Of a stretch of DNA of 64,000 bases, positions 10,889 to 23,160 are shown piece after piece. Under the pieces are notes generated by a model. The model did no database searches and had not been told where the DNA came from. It saw nothing but the letters and a program-made list of their open reading frames with translations. The number at the start of each line of letters is the position of its first letter. Positions within the stretch are counted from its first letter, which is position 1. This stretch comes from Angiostrongylus vasorum (Eukaryota; Nematoda; Chromadorea; Rhabditida; Metastrongylidae): contig JADANN010000462.1 of NCBI GenBank assembly GCA_018806985.1, positions 983,501 through 1,047,500 of the forward strand. The letters run 5' to 3'. The position numbers were made by a program, and so were the translations under genes.

Positions 10889-12589
10889 TCAGACGTGTGT
10901 ATTACAAACAATGACAGTGCATATATGTACGAAATTGTCAGGGTAAGCTAGGTTCCTACCTAAATATGTTAAAGGTGTTTCCATTGGAAGGGTGACACCG
11001 TGTGAAATAAACTGGTATTTTTCGTTCTGTACCAAATCGGAGGAGAGTGCGTTCAGTGCATTGTTCAGAGTTCGGGGTTCTCCATTCTCATCAAGTGGTG
11101 ATTGTAGAATCTAGAACTCTGATATCGTAATCTATCAGTGTACACTTCCTAGGCGTTTTTTTAAAGACCAGCTTTAAACGTTTACGCACCTGTCGAAATG
11201 GTTTGCCTCTAGCATACAACCTTATAGGAATGTCATGGAATGGTCGCTCGTCAGTACATTCCATAAGACGTCGATTTACGCTCCAGAAGTCATCGAAACG
11301 ATCTATAAATGTAGTGCTCAAGCATCCAATCAAAACTAGTGTTCTCCTGCGTAGATACCATGCACAAGACTCGACCATAGTTGCTTGTGTTCATCCATCT
11401 TCATTGTGCTCACAATCTGTAACACACGTATGGTAGTCAATAGGATAGTAAGTACAACACACCCATGAAACAGTGTTCGAATGTCTTTTCCTAGGCAAGT
11501 TTCGCACTCTAACATTTATCTTGGCTCTTTTATTATTTTTTTAGAGCTTTTGGGTAGGAACTACATTGGCTATGTAACCCATAAATGGCACGTACTAGTA
11601 CTTATGCCCATTATTATGTCTACAATTTTGCTTCGAACTTTGACGAAATACTTTAGTCTCACTGTGTCGCCGCCAACAGCAGTGTTATAGATTGAAATAG
11701 GGAGTGTTCTTCTTCTGCTCTACTTCGATCCTTTTTTCCCTTTCGTATAGACCCACTGCTTCATTAAAGCCTGTCCAATAAGTTACTCTTAATCAAGGTG
11801 CTCTATAGTGACAGTACACAGATGCATAGATTGGCCTTGTATATCGGTCTAAATCAGTCTCAGCTGAGACATCCCAGCATGGCTATCTCAGGGTCTCATG
11901 GGAGTCCTACGCAACTGACATTCGACAAGTTGCTGAAAAGTGAAGAAGGTAGGTCGCAACCGAAGTCGCGCACAGACCCAACTACCTCCATGCAAGGAGG
12001 TTGTACGACTCCAGTGTTGCAAGGATTGTTCAAACCAGTACGATATGTGAGGACAAGTCATTTATGTATCAACGTAGAAAATGTACACGATAATGAGGCC
12101 TTGAGTTTAGTAATGGAGTGGAAACAACTGATAAAGAAGTGCAGTTTCCAAGGAACGAACCTCATTTTTCCGATATTTCAAATAGTTCGCCTCCTTTACA
12201 GATTGCATGAACATCGCCTCCATGCTATCCCTCGAAACGAACGATATTCCTTCAGGACGAGGGCTAGTTTTTATTGTAACTGTTAGTGTAGGAGAGTCCT
12301 GAGATCTATGCAAGTCAAAGAGCACCCCAATAGGATAGTAAATCTTCAGCGGTACTCCATTGCTTTCTAACCACACTTTTTCTACTTCTAATTTTACGCC
12401 ATGTTCACGAGCTCCCAACTGTTCCAATATCCTCGGCAGATGAACAGGGAAATAGCTACACCGTGGAAGCATGGCATAGCTAGGCTGGCATGCGTCTCCT
12501 GAGTCGTCTTCTCGTTCGAAGTAGATCTCAACTGGTACTGCTGCTTCCCATAGTTTACGAGAAACTTCGTAGTCGAACTCACCCGCCAT
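10889..12589 (-). CDS. atg-5: Autophagy protein 5 (ATG5)
   Basis: ATG5 is conjugated to ATG12 and, with ATG16, promotes lipidation of ATG8/LC3 on the growing phagophore. Four exons join in phase: 12161-12589, 11359-11416, 11190-11302, 10889-11110, giving 273 residues (human ATG5: 275). Matching segments are WEAAVPVEIYFE at the N-terminus, YPIGVLFDLHRSQDSPTLTV, a MKMDEHKQLW helix preceding the conjugation region, DRFDDFWSVNRRLME, and the C-terminal GVTLPMETPLTYLGRNLAYP and DNFVHICTVIV. A pyrimidine-rich acceptor ending GGACAG lies 8 bp before the ATG and looks like a trans-splice site, which supports this start. The 58-bp second exon is too short to appear as an open frame of its own. Confidence 0.95.
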
Positions 12590-14365
12590 TTGTTACGCTG
12601 TCCAGAGAAAAAAAGAAAAAACAGTAGTCAAGCAGTCTTAACATGGTCACGAAGAAAATTATTGAGGCTTTTCATAAAAGTTGTTTTAGTTCCTATGAAC
12701 TTGCCAATCTTAATGGAAGCAGCTTTTCGATGTAGGATGTGATGATTTTTACGTAGTTTGAAGCAGTATCCAGAGGAGCTGGGCGTGATCGCTGTGTAGG
12801 AACCCAAGACGAACATCCCCATAAGCGATGCGATTCTCATCGTCCATGAAACGAACCATCAAAGTGCGAAACAACAGTCGCACGAGCTTCATCACACATC
12901 CATCCGTTTCGCATTACATGGACTCATAAAGCACTTTCACTTTGGTGGGCCGTTTCCCTTCTTGAACTCCAACTCGGTAGAAATCCGTATCAGCACTTTT
13001 TGCTTGCCAACATGTGTGGCTGACTGATGAGAGTAAATCCGATGACATAAAGTAAGTAGCCTCGGGACTCTAGTGAACCCACAATGGCTAAACCAGCAAA
13101 ACTCCGAGAAAGTGAAAATTATGCTGGAGGCTACACAACCAGTGAAGATGGGCCATCCAATTATCCAAGTAAGTAAGTAAAGGAAGTAGTGCTCAATGCA
13201 AAGCCTGGAGAATTCGTTTGTTGTCCAGCATTCCTTCGATACTCCAGGAAAGAACAATGGGTGGAATATGGAATTTGGGTTTTTTTGAATAACAGACTAA
13301 AGCGAAAGTTGAAACCTTCTCGATGTGATGATCCTGTTCACATTGTGCATATTTCGTGAAAATTCTCCTTCCGATAAGAAAGAAAACCTATGTTGGACAT
13401 CGATGTCGCCTAAAAGAAGACAGACAATACCGTAACAAACTGAGGATACTCCCCAATAACACCATTGTACTCCCAACTTTTTACACAGTTCAACCATGAT
13501 CTTCTTTGTGAGAAGACTCAATTCAACCGCAACCTGAAAGAGCACTGTCATTGTCCAGGAGCAAAAAGACAGCTTAGGTAGGACCAGAACACTTTTAACA
13601 GAATCTCCTCTCTACATCACTAGGATACCGAAAAAGACCTAAAAACTAAATTACTAAACGTAAGAAGACTCCAATGAATTCCAGAGCAATGGAAGACCCC
13701 ACGCCACACAATCCTGCTCAAAAGATGATCGAAATTATCTCCATAACTAAAGCCGTGCTTTCTCAACTAATTAACGGACTACTGATGAAGGGCTATCATA
13801 TTACAAACTCCACGCCTTGTCAACTAAGCAAACATAACTTCCAGTGGGATTCTGCTGAAGAAACTACATACGAATCGTACCCACAGTGACGGTGGAACAC
13901 TTCTCGACCTAACCATATCCTTAATCCGACAGCATGCAAATAGAGTGACGGAACAAACCGCCTCCTCCGATGATCACGTTCGTGAAGTAACAAAACGAAC
14001 CGGGATGATGCTACGACCGGAAGGAAACCGATTAGTTGGAAAGTGGTCCCAACCTAAATTCTATTCCTCCTCACTTCACAGTCATCCAGCCTTTTCCTAT
14101 TATTCTTGTTGAACACTTGTCTACAAAACACATCGATCCCACTAACTCTAGAAGTTAATAGTTGGTTGGCTTAACCAAATAACCTCCACGTCTCTATAAA
14201 TTGCATTTATCCAAGTAGCAGAACTCGAACAAACAATAGGAGACTTGTCTAAACATGTCGTCAAACCATTCAGATAAAACGAAAATAATACTATACAACA
14301 TACTAGACAACAAGTGCTATGCATTGGGACAATGTCTCATAAAATTTGCAAGGAAAGTGTAATTG
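12590..14365. other. Spacer between ATG5 and the unrecognised gene
   Basis: No gene recognised. A diverged stretch at about 13670-13720 (PEQWKTPRHTILLK in one frame) may be a scrap of an RTE reverse transcriptase, but the similarity stops after a dozen residues. Confidence 0.35.
13055..13178 (+). mobile_element. S4 repeat, 3' fragment
   Basis: Shares CCTCGGGACTC, AATGGCTAAACCAGCAAAAC and the AATTATGCTGG segment with full S4 copies, and ends in an AAGTAAGTAAGTAAA tail. Confidence 0.65.
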
Positions 14366-17300
14366 CTAATATATAAGATCGTCAAAGAGACCAAATTCAA
14401 TATCTGCAAAGCTTTGCACGTCGGAATCCAACCCGTAATCAGAGTTCGCTTCACGTGAAGCGAACCGCTCTTCACACTCATGAGACTGCGTGCCGTCACC
14501 CGCGCTCTCCACATCAACTGTGGCTCCGCCGTCAGGGGGTGGCGACGAGACTTCAGCGCAGCTTGGCTGCGGACCATGCTGGACTGGTCCATGCATTCGC
14601 TCCCGTTGATATGCTTTGCGCCTTGCAGCTGAGTTTGCAATGTGTGAACGTACCTGAACATGAGAACAGTGACGAAAAAACTGAATCAAGTACTATGCCA
14701 CTATAAATATTAGATCAGATTAAAAACCTATTAGATTAAATGTTTACAATACAAATGTGGAAGCCTATACTGACCGTATTTTCAACGATAGCACTGAGTT
14801 GTTCCTCCTCAGCCGCAGTATTGTGATCAAAAGACATTCCCACCGACGATATCGGTTCAGCCTCTTCTTCATACCAATCGCCAGAACACGATGGTTCGAC
14901 GTATTGTGACGTTGCATTAGCGGTTGTGCTAACCTCGTTCTGGTTGTCACGTTCTTTGTCGGCCATCATCTTCTGAAAAAATGCAAGCAACAGCTGCAAA
15001 CCTTTTTCCAAATAGTAATCATCATGCAAAACACTGAATGATCTGAAGTAGTGTTTCGAATAACTCATAAAGACGAAGATGGCAAATTCTAAGATTCGCT
15101 TCGAAAACCACAGCGGATTATTCGGCTATTCAATGACATTTTTTAGTCATCTTCACCAGTCTTAATGAATGACGCTTGCTTATTATATTATAGTTCTTAA
15201 AACGGAAACTACTGAACTCACTAATTTGGCAAGGGCTAGCCTTTTCAATTCCTCTCTATGGTCATCCGTTTTTGACCGTTTCACTGGAGGAGCAGGCGTC
15301 GGTAAAGCGCCACCTGCTGCACTTAGCATGGTGTGAACGTCACAACGAGAACGCATCACCACAGTAGCCTGCTGCAAACGGAACACGACTATGACGTAAC
15401 CATACATTAACTGAGCTGAATAATGGTAATATCAAAAGTGAAATACCGTTGCTTCAGTGGAAACAACACAACACCTGCGCTTTATGGGCCCGGCGTCAAT
15501 GTTATAGAGGTAGTTAGATGAAACGCGGTACTCCGAAGGAGTTATATGTCGCGAATAACTGTAACCGCAACGTCGGTTATTCCTAAATTCTTTCACTATT
15601 GGTTCAACTCGTTCCACAAGTTCCTCGTTCTCCAGTTGATTTATATCCACACCCATTTCATGCAAGCAATCACAAATACAATCACTAAGTGCTTCGTCGG
15701 CATGTCCATCAGTGGCTTCTGTGGAAGAGCAGGTCTCGTCAGAATTCATGTCAGCCGATACACTTTTCCCATCTATAAAATTAGTGGGCTCAACCATTTA
15801 ATCAAATATGATCTATTGTAAGAAATTTCAAAAGAAGAGTTAAAACTGGAAACGCTCACCACCTATACCGCTAACCGAAGGGGCGCTAGGTTTACAGAAA
15901 AATGTCTTTTTTCCACTCGCTATGGGATCACACCAAACAGACTCTGTTGGACCTTGATGCGAAAGCTGAAAGGTAAACAATAAGTCAGAAAATGAACTGA
16001 GATAAGCTTTCTTCAATGATAAAACAAAATGATTTACGTTAAACAAAGCGCTGTACTATGTTTCTTGGATGAGTACTCCAGAAAAATAACAAGTGTTCAC
16101 AAACGTCCAAAGCAGCTGTCATGGATCTTTGCCGCTATTAATCATAATTTCCTAGCGTTAGCACTATTAAATAAATAACTTTACATTTACAGCAACGAAT
16201 AAGAAGAGCTGCAGAATATGTGCACCGATATAGAGCAGTACTTTAAAGCTAGATTTAGGAATATGTACAACTCCTTCGTTTCTTAGCAGCTGTACGAGAG
16301 TGTACATAAGCCCATAGCTGAGTACTTCTGTAAAAAATTGCATGTTGCAGAGCAGGAGAAGGAAGAAAACCACTTCACAATTTTTATATTTACCTAACAG
16401 CCCTAATTGCACAATAGAAGAACCTCCGCCTGAGTCAAAAACTATTAAGCACTTGGATTATACTGCACTACTGCTGTCGCTCAAGATTCTATACCAACCG
16501 TTGCTATGAATAATTCTCGCTATGATGACATATCCTTCCAATAAGTGGTGTGATTGCGATTATCAGATATGAAGATGACAAAATTTTACGTATCGTTGGC
16601 ATCTACTGACCAATTCCATCCTCCAGAACCTTGCAAAAGGGTCGTTCAAAAGGAAGACAACTAGAAACACTACACCTGCATACGGGAACCATTCAAAGAA
16701 TTCTTGTCAATATAAAAAGGATAAAGCTCTCGGAGTTGATAAATCCCTGAAGGATACTCCATGCATTCGATTTCACTAAGTATCGTTGGACGTGAGCGAA
16801 TGCATATCTGTCCTTTACAATGGCTCGCCGTGGCCGACCGATGTATCGAGCCAGTGCAGCTATCCTACCAGACAAGTCTGGTACCAATTTGCCGACCCCG
16901 GAGGGATCGAAGGCTTGGTGGGCCATGAGCGCAGGGATCGATTCCACGTGTCCGCCTCCAACCACTGTGCCACACGCGCCCTTCTTGTCAATATATTAAG
17001 AGACATTAAAGACAAAACCCTCAACGTTGATCAATCCCGAATTAACTAGAATTATGAAAGCCTTATAGGCGATTATAATGCAGTGGTTAGAGGCGCCCTG
17101 CAATATGCATGGGATCGACCCCGGTTTCCAGGCTCAAGAAACCCTCCATACCTCCGTGGTCACCAAATCGGCACCAGACTCGCCTGGGAGGATAGCGGCA
17201 CTGGCTCGAGACATCGGTAGACCATCGTGAGTCGCTGTAAAGACCAGATATGCATTCAATCACCTCCAACGACGTTTAATGAAATCGAATTCATGGCTCA

Positions 17301-20300
17301 TCCCTCAGCGATTGGTGAACGCTGATAGCTTTATTTTTTTTAATCTTAAAAGATAAGAAAAGGCACTACCAAAGCTTTTCAACAAAAGTTCACGATCAGA
17401 AAAGCCAAAACCAAAGTTGTCAATCATGGAGAAATTGTAATACACATGAATTCTTCCTATAGAATGTAACTCAGGTCAAAGAACTCCAACTCTGGTTTCG
17501 TAGCGATATTTTTTGTAGAACGATATGAAAGAAGATGGAATCAGACCAGTCAGAAGATATACAAGAAGCGTGAAAACAACGAGTAGTTACAGTGTAAATT
17601 GTCAACGATGGAAATTACAACATGCCCAATGAAGGGTAGCTCATAACCGGGCAATTCAACATCGAAATCTGAAGGCTTGTGGAGAACATAAAACAGAAGT
17701 GAATGGTCTATGACTGCTACTACAGTTTCTGATTAACAACTGATACAGAAGTTCATATTTATATGTCCAATTGCGCGGTTACATAGTGGGGCTAAGGGTA
17801 ACATCTTGGCCATTTCAAAAGGTAAGCGCTGAGCAAACGAACGATAATAAAAACGAAGCAACGACTGATTACACAGTTATGAAGAAACTGCATAAAGTGG
17901 ACGAAAATGTCTGGTGAAGGTGTAGTTGAGTTAACATGCTCGAAGCATTATCTCAAATCTTGAAATAATCGACAAAAGTCGACTTTTGTGGATAAAAGTA
18001 GAACGGAGAAAAAGTAGCGAGTGCATGAGTTCCCAAGCTCGCACTACAAATGAGAACAGGTCGCACTAATTACCAAATTATCAACAAGTTAACATACCCT
18101 GTCCTCCTCATCCTGTTGCAACGGTTGATCAGTAGCTGTGTTATCAGATGAAACTGATGACCGCGAAGTAGTTGGTGACTGGGTAAATAAGGAATTTGAA
18201 CACACGTCAGCAGCACGCATTGACATCGATGTTCCACAATGAGAAGTGACGTTGCTTGATCGTTCCTTGTAAAACACAGAAGGATAGAGGCCTCTACAAA
18301 TATAAGCTTAATTAATACGACGAAAATATCAAAAATAAATAATATCTTATACTACCTACGGATGAAAATCATTTTCAATTACAATACTTAAACGATGAGC
18401 ATCGTTGAAAAAACTGGACAATGTTCAACTTTCATTTACTACCTATTAATTCTTCAAAACCTCCCAACGGTTTACCGCCTCATCGTGGCTGAGATGTGTA
18501 TGTGGGTATCGGGCAGCGATATATAGCGGGGGAACCATTCCCAAAGCAATGCCACTCAAACTGAGGAAGGCGGCGTTTCCGTGAAGAAACCTAGCCAAAA
18601 GTAAACCAATACCAGGATCCACTACCATCCCGGTTCAAAACTAGTCACATAGTGGCAAATCTCTCTCCGATCTACGAGCGCTGCGACTCCCTCTGATGGA
18701 GACGACCTCGGGCAGACCTTGGCCAGCCTAACCTCGGGACTCCAGGGTACCACGGTGGCTAAACCAGCAAAACAGCGAAAAATGGTTGTTCTAGTGCCTG
18801 TATAACCAGTGAAAAGATGAGCCATTCAAGCATCGAAGTATAAAGTATTTTTTCAAAAACTCGGAACTCCAAGTGGGTTCAAAACTCGAAAAAGTAGACA
18901 GTTCCATTCATTTTTGGACGATATGCAAACTTGCGGCCAATAATGTGAAAGGCTATGAAACATGCAGTACCGATATTTTGGAGGAAGTAATTGAATATTA
19001 GGTTTAGGAATAAACCCTCTCTTCTTCTCCTCGGGTGTTCGAGTGACGTAGAATACTTTATTTGGCAGACCCATGGGAAAAAAACATATCTAAAAAAATA
19101 ACGTATAAAGAATGTCAAAGAAAGCGGTGTTCCGTGCGGCAACACTATTAAAGAAGACCTACCTTTTTCCTCATATTTACGCAAGCCCACAGAATACGTT
19201 GATCACCGGTAGCAGAATCTGTGTTCAGCATGATTGGCTCCAATGAAGCACCACAATAGCAACACGAAAGCAGTTCTCTGTCTCTCTTAAACTAGTAGCT
19301 TAGACAAAACAAAGAACACATTTCCGAGACTGCAGAATAATTTTGAGCTCTGAGAAGGGTCTATTCGGCCTCCCTACGTAATGAAAGAACAGTGTACTAC
19401 AAACATGCCTACGTACAGCTTGTTCGTGCTCGTAAGCAGAATCGATGCTAAATTCATCGTCATCGTCTCGATCACTGCACTGAAGGGACATGTTGCGTCG
19501 AGTCCCTCAATTCAATCGCTGCAAACACCCCAAACTTATTCGACAATCACACAATCGCTCTGCGACTGAACTCAATCGCTTCATCGCTGTGTGATACCGA
19601 CAATGTCCTCATCGTCATCACACGCAAGTGCTCGGTAAAACGCAGAAAAAATGTGACCGTTTTTCTCATCCTTTTCGTAATAACTAACTATGCACAGCGA
19701 AACTGAGTTACAATATTCAACCTGAAAAGACAAGTCCATACCTGGTTTCTCTGCCTCAAACATGTACTTCGGCGGGCGACTGTCATTGACAGTCAATCCA
19801 AACCACTTCACTGAAAGGTAAGCACACGATGAACATTTAACAAACACATGAGCACACACAATTCACACTGCAGGAAAGACGAAAGCATCCGTAACACTAA
19901 AAGTCAATCTCAAATGGCCATGTTTCCCGAAGCAACAAGTGTTTCCAGAGAAAAAAGCAGTAATTATGAGGACGGCTTAAGACAACCAGTAAAACAAGCA
20001 AAGTAAACACAAAGGGCGGAAATAACCAATTCGATGGTTCGTCTATCGTAACCAGCCTTCAAAATGCTCCACCATAAACTTGAACCGCGCCATAGAACCT
20101 AAGGACTAGGACTGAACATGGAAGATCCACTCCAGAAACCCGAGATTCCTACCTACCTCAAGATCCAAGATCGCAAGCTACTTCGAACAATTACTAAGAA
20201 CACACCGGAATTCATAGCAGTGCGGTAAAATAAAAAAAACCCGTATACACTTACCTTTTCGAAACAAAAAGGAGTTTCTTCGCAGGACCCACCAGACGCG

Positions 20301-20618
20301 TTTCCACGCCGTACACTCCGCCAGATCGATAGCGCGAGACAATCCACGTCCTGCACAAGTGAACAGACGTTGTTTGCTGAGTATGACAATAGATGAGAGT
20401 CACATCTTCACGAATTCACTAGGAGAAGATCGTGAAAACCAATTTTGTGAGATCGGAAATCCCCGATGCTTGTCATGTATGGTCACGATCCTCTGAGGAA
20501 ACGTCTGATGATTCACGCGTGAGATTTCTACACACATATATTCTTTCTTACAATAAAGCAAGTTACTATAGATGAATAAACGATTACCCTCAATATTTAT
20601 TGATCCTAGAGAGCACAT
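14366..20618 (-). CDS. Unrecognised 12-exon protein, acidic and serine-rich
   Basis: Twelve exons join with every phase matching: 20588-20618, 20255-20350, 19722-19810, 19417-19479, 19163-19237, 18931-19089 (right border least sure), 18098-18265, 15860-15965, 15447-15772, 15222-15371, 14775-14972, 14366-14653; about 582 residues. The N-terminal third is ordered and aromatic-rich (WKRVWWVLRRNSFLFRKVKW, then PPKYMFEAEKPGMDL), loosely recalling a PH-type fold, but that is a guess. Next come a DRDDDDEF acidic patch, a Ser/Thr-rich linker (SPTTSRSSVSSDNTATD), an acidic helix-forming block (CICDCLHEMGVDINQLENEE), a basic PPVKRSK, and an acidic tail ending FGLFDDLIY. I cannot assign a family. Two genes rather than one cannot be excluded; the weakest link is between exons 6 and 7. 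The start lies 117 bp after the LSM6 stop on the same strand. Confidence 0.6.
16712..16985 (-). mobile_element. S1 SINE, reversed, in an intron of the unrecognised gene
   Basis: Near full length: AAAAGGATAAAGCTCTCGGAG end, then the ATGTATCGAGCCAGTGCAGC body and a reversed tRNA-like head (CACTGTGCCACACGCGCC). Confidence 0.75.
17075..17335 (+). mobile_element. S1 SINE, forward, facing the neighbouring copy
   Basis: Head CAGTGGTTAGAGGCGCCCTG, body GGCTCGAGACATCGGTAGAC, end AGCGATTGGTGAACGCTGATAGC with a T run. It lies about 90 bp from the reversed copy in the same intron. Confidence 0.75.
18455..18848 (+). mobile_element. S4 short interspersed repeat
   Basis: Begins AAACCTCCCAACGGTTTACC and ends GCATCGAAGTATAAAGT. 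It lies in the intron right after exon 6 of the unrecognised gene. Confidence 0.75.
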
Positions 20619-20734
20619 AAATCATAACGCGAAAAAAGAAAAGAAAACAATAATTGACTCCAGACTGGATCGAACAAGAGTTTAGTCGATGAGCAGAAGA
20701 GATTTGCACATTCCGTCACCTGCAGCTGTCCAAT

Positions 20735-22530
20735 CTACCGCTTCAACGTCGATATGTACAACACGTTGTTTCCGCGAATGAACGCATCCCCATATTTGTT
20801 CTGCAGCTGCCCATTGTTGTACTCCTCCGTCTGTTCCAGTGCGATGTTCATAAACCTGGTCAAAGCAACTTTATTAGTCTAACTACATGCCAGCAAATGA
20901 TGCACCACTAAATTTCGACCTTCAACCTTTGCAACTTAAAGGTCACTAAAAGCATTATAGAATTATTCTTAAGCTCTATTAGCATACAGTAGCTGACGTT
21001 CCGGTGGTTTCGCCTTCTTCAGATCCTCGAAAGGTCAAACTGCTCTGAAGAAGGCGAAAGCGCCGAGACGTCAACTACTGTATGCTAATAAATTCTCTAA
21101 CACCCACCTCGTGTTTCCTCATTGAAGAAAAACAGTAAATTATCAACCACTAACGTGGTTCACAGAAAGTCGACTTTGGAAATATCCCCGACTTTATCAC
21201 TAGTTGGCATCAAATAAGTATGGCACACACCAAGAAGATAAAAAGTACAAAAGTATTGTCACTACCTGTCATCCAATACCTATAAACTTAATATGAACCT
21301 TCTTTTCAATAGCATAATATGGAGCTGTAATAATCCAGAACTTCTGGTCAAAATTTTGTTCGTGTGTATAAAAACCTTTTATGAGACTGCTGCAAATCAG
21401 GCCAGCACGGAGCCAGGGTTCATGGTATTCCTCACAACCCCAAAGTTCACCATTAACTAGGACATGTTAAAAAGAGAAGTTTCTACCACTTAATTTCTCA
21501 TCTTACTAGGTAAGCTTAAACAACAGAAAATGGGACTGCACGTTGTCCGGCGACCAAAAGGGTGTATGTGAACTACGGAAGACGTACTGCACGACTGTAA
21601 AGAACTATGAGCGAGTCACATACGAGCTTTACCATTCATTCCGTAAGACTATTCAAATCGTGAACACCCCGATCCACCAAACCTACTATTTCTCCGAAAA
21701 TCGATTTGTGCTAGAAAAGGCCGAACAGTTGTAGACAATAACTAACCTTACAAAAATCGCAAGCAATGAAAACTAGAATGGAAAAGTCCCACAAAAGTTA
21801 CGACCTCGTGAAAAACTGTAGTACGCAGTAAATAAAAAGTTAACACTGGGATCTCAACAACACCTAAGCTTAACTAGGTACAATGCCGATTTGTGCTCCC
21901 CAGATCAACCCCGCTGACGAGTAATTCCTGATGGCACTGGTAGATAGAAAACTGAGCGATGTGCGAAAGGAAAGACCCGAATGGTATGGTGGGCGAACTC
22001 GTTAGCACCCTAAAAGAGTAATAGCATGTTCGATTTCCACCACAAACACCTGTAGATTGTATACCCTTCCGGAAAAAAAACGGCTCATCTTCTTGCTTTT
22101 AGTGGAGTTCCAAACAAGTAACACTTGTGACATTTTATCAAGACATAGTTTCGCAAGTATCTCAGTATCACCGCGATTGTGATTCGATACATTGTTGTTA
22201 CATTTAGCTGTGTTCGCAACAGAACCACAACAGAGCAAAAATAACCACATCCCCCACATGGATATCTCATGCAACGTCCTGGATGCAGAACTTCTCCGTA
22301 GTAACAGCACCACAAAGCTCTCTAAATACCTCACTATTTAGAAACTGGCAGACCACATTTTGGTCATTTTAGACTAGCATAGCATAGATTAAACTACCCA
22401 TAAAAAAATAGCCATACCCATCGAGACAAGCCAGAATCCCACGATAGTCAACACCGGAGTTCAGCTTCACCACTACTGGTTTTCCGATTATTTGCTTCAA
22501 AAACTCGGAAGGATTTTGACGGCGACTCAT
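20735..22530 (-). CDS. lsm-6: U6 snRNA-associated Sm-like protein LSm6
   Basis: Subunit of the LSM1-7 (mRNA decay) and LSM2-8 (U6 snRNA) rings. Two exons, 22418-22530 and 20735-20855, encode 77 residues (human: 80). Exon 1 gives MSRRQNPSEFLKQIIGKPVV followed by VKLNSGVDYRGILACLDG (Sm motif 1). Exon 2 gives FMNIALEQTEEYNNGQLQNK followed by YGDAFIRGNNVLYIST (Sm motif 2 with the RGNNV signature). The junction codon is GG|G and the next residue is Phe where Tyr is usual. AG acceptors 10 and 24 bp upstream of the ATG could receive a spliced leader. The 1.56-kb intron holds a fold-back repeat and an S2 copy. Confidence 0.95.
20978..21092. repeat. Fold-back repeat in the LSM6 intron
   Basis: Two arms of about 45 bp (about 20978-21022 and 21044-21090) are reverse complements with only a few mismatches, separated by about 20 bp. 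The outer ends read ATTAGCATACAGTAG and CTACTGTATGCTAAT. The right arm carries the hammerhead-like order CTGAAGA (21045-21051), GGCG/CGCC hairpin, a degenerate GAGA box, and GTC. It is related to the repeats at 595-705 and 2590-2690. Confidence 0.7.
21838..22190 (+). mobile_element. S2-type SINE in the LSM6 intron
   Basis: Diverged S2: CCTGATGGCACTGGTAG start region, GGTGGGCGAACTCGTTAGCA A-box region, GCATGTTCGATTTCC B-box region, CGCAAGTATCTCAGTATCAC body. Confidence 0.6.
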
Positions 22531-23160
22531 TCCACGAGAACTAAATGGGCTATAACAGTAAATCACCCACACAACCCGATGATGGGACTAAACACCCACA
22601 CAAATAGTACGAAATGATACGCATCATGTCGAACACTGACTGACTGACAGTGAAAGTCGAAGGTTTACCACTAAACGACCACATTATTTTCTTTCCTGGT
22701 CGAATAAATGTACAGTAGATCATGATGAATATTGAGAAACAGTACTAGTAAATAGAGCACAAGGGCAGCTACAGAACACGAACGAGTTAGAGCTGCAGAA
22801 CTCAGGACCATAGTAACGCTGTACTACAGGCCGAAATCTTCACGAAAATGAGCAACATGCAAACTTATTAGCAACAATAAATGCAGAGACGGAAAATAAT
22901 AAAAACAGTGAGGTTATTAAGTGCACAAACCGGGTACGGTACAACTGAAAAACTCCTAACACCAGAACCGAAATGTCCATATGAAATGTGTTTATAAGGA
23001 AAATGAAAGGCAATGCTATGTTACATACCCAGTAGTTCAATAATCATGAAACACTAGTAATTAACACATGTACAGTCACGATAATGAAGAAGAGAAAAGG
23101 TGAGTATTGGAAATGATTTAGCGCCATCTGCATCTACAAAGACAAGTCATACGGAAGAGG

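Noticed and set aside
11798..12286. 162-codon plus-strand frame
   Set aside because: Antisense to ATG5 exon 1 and its intron; no motif of its own.
13674..14130. Possible third RTE copy
   Set aside because: Only a dozen residues resemble the QWKTSKTVLL region; no further motif follows.
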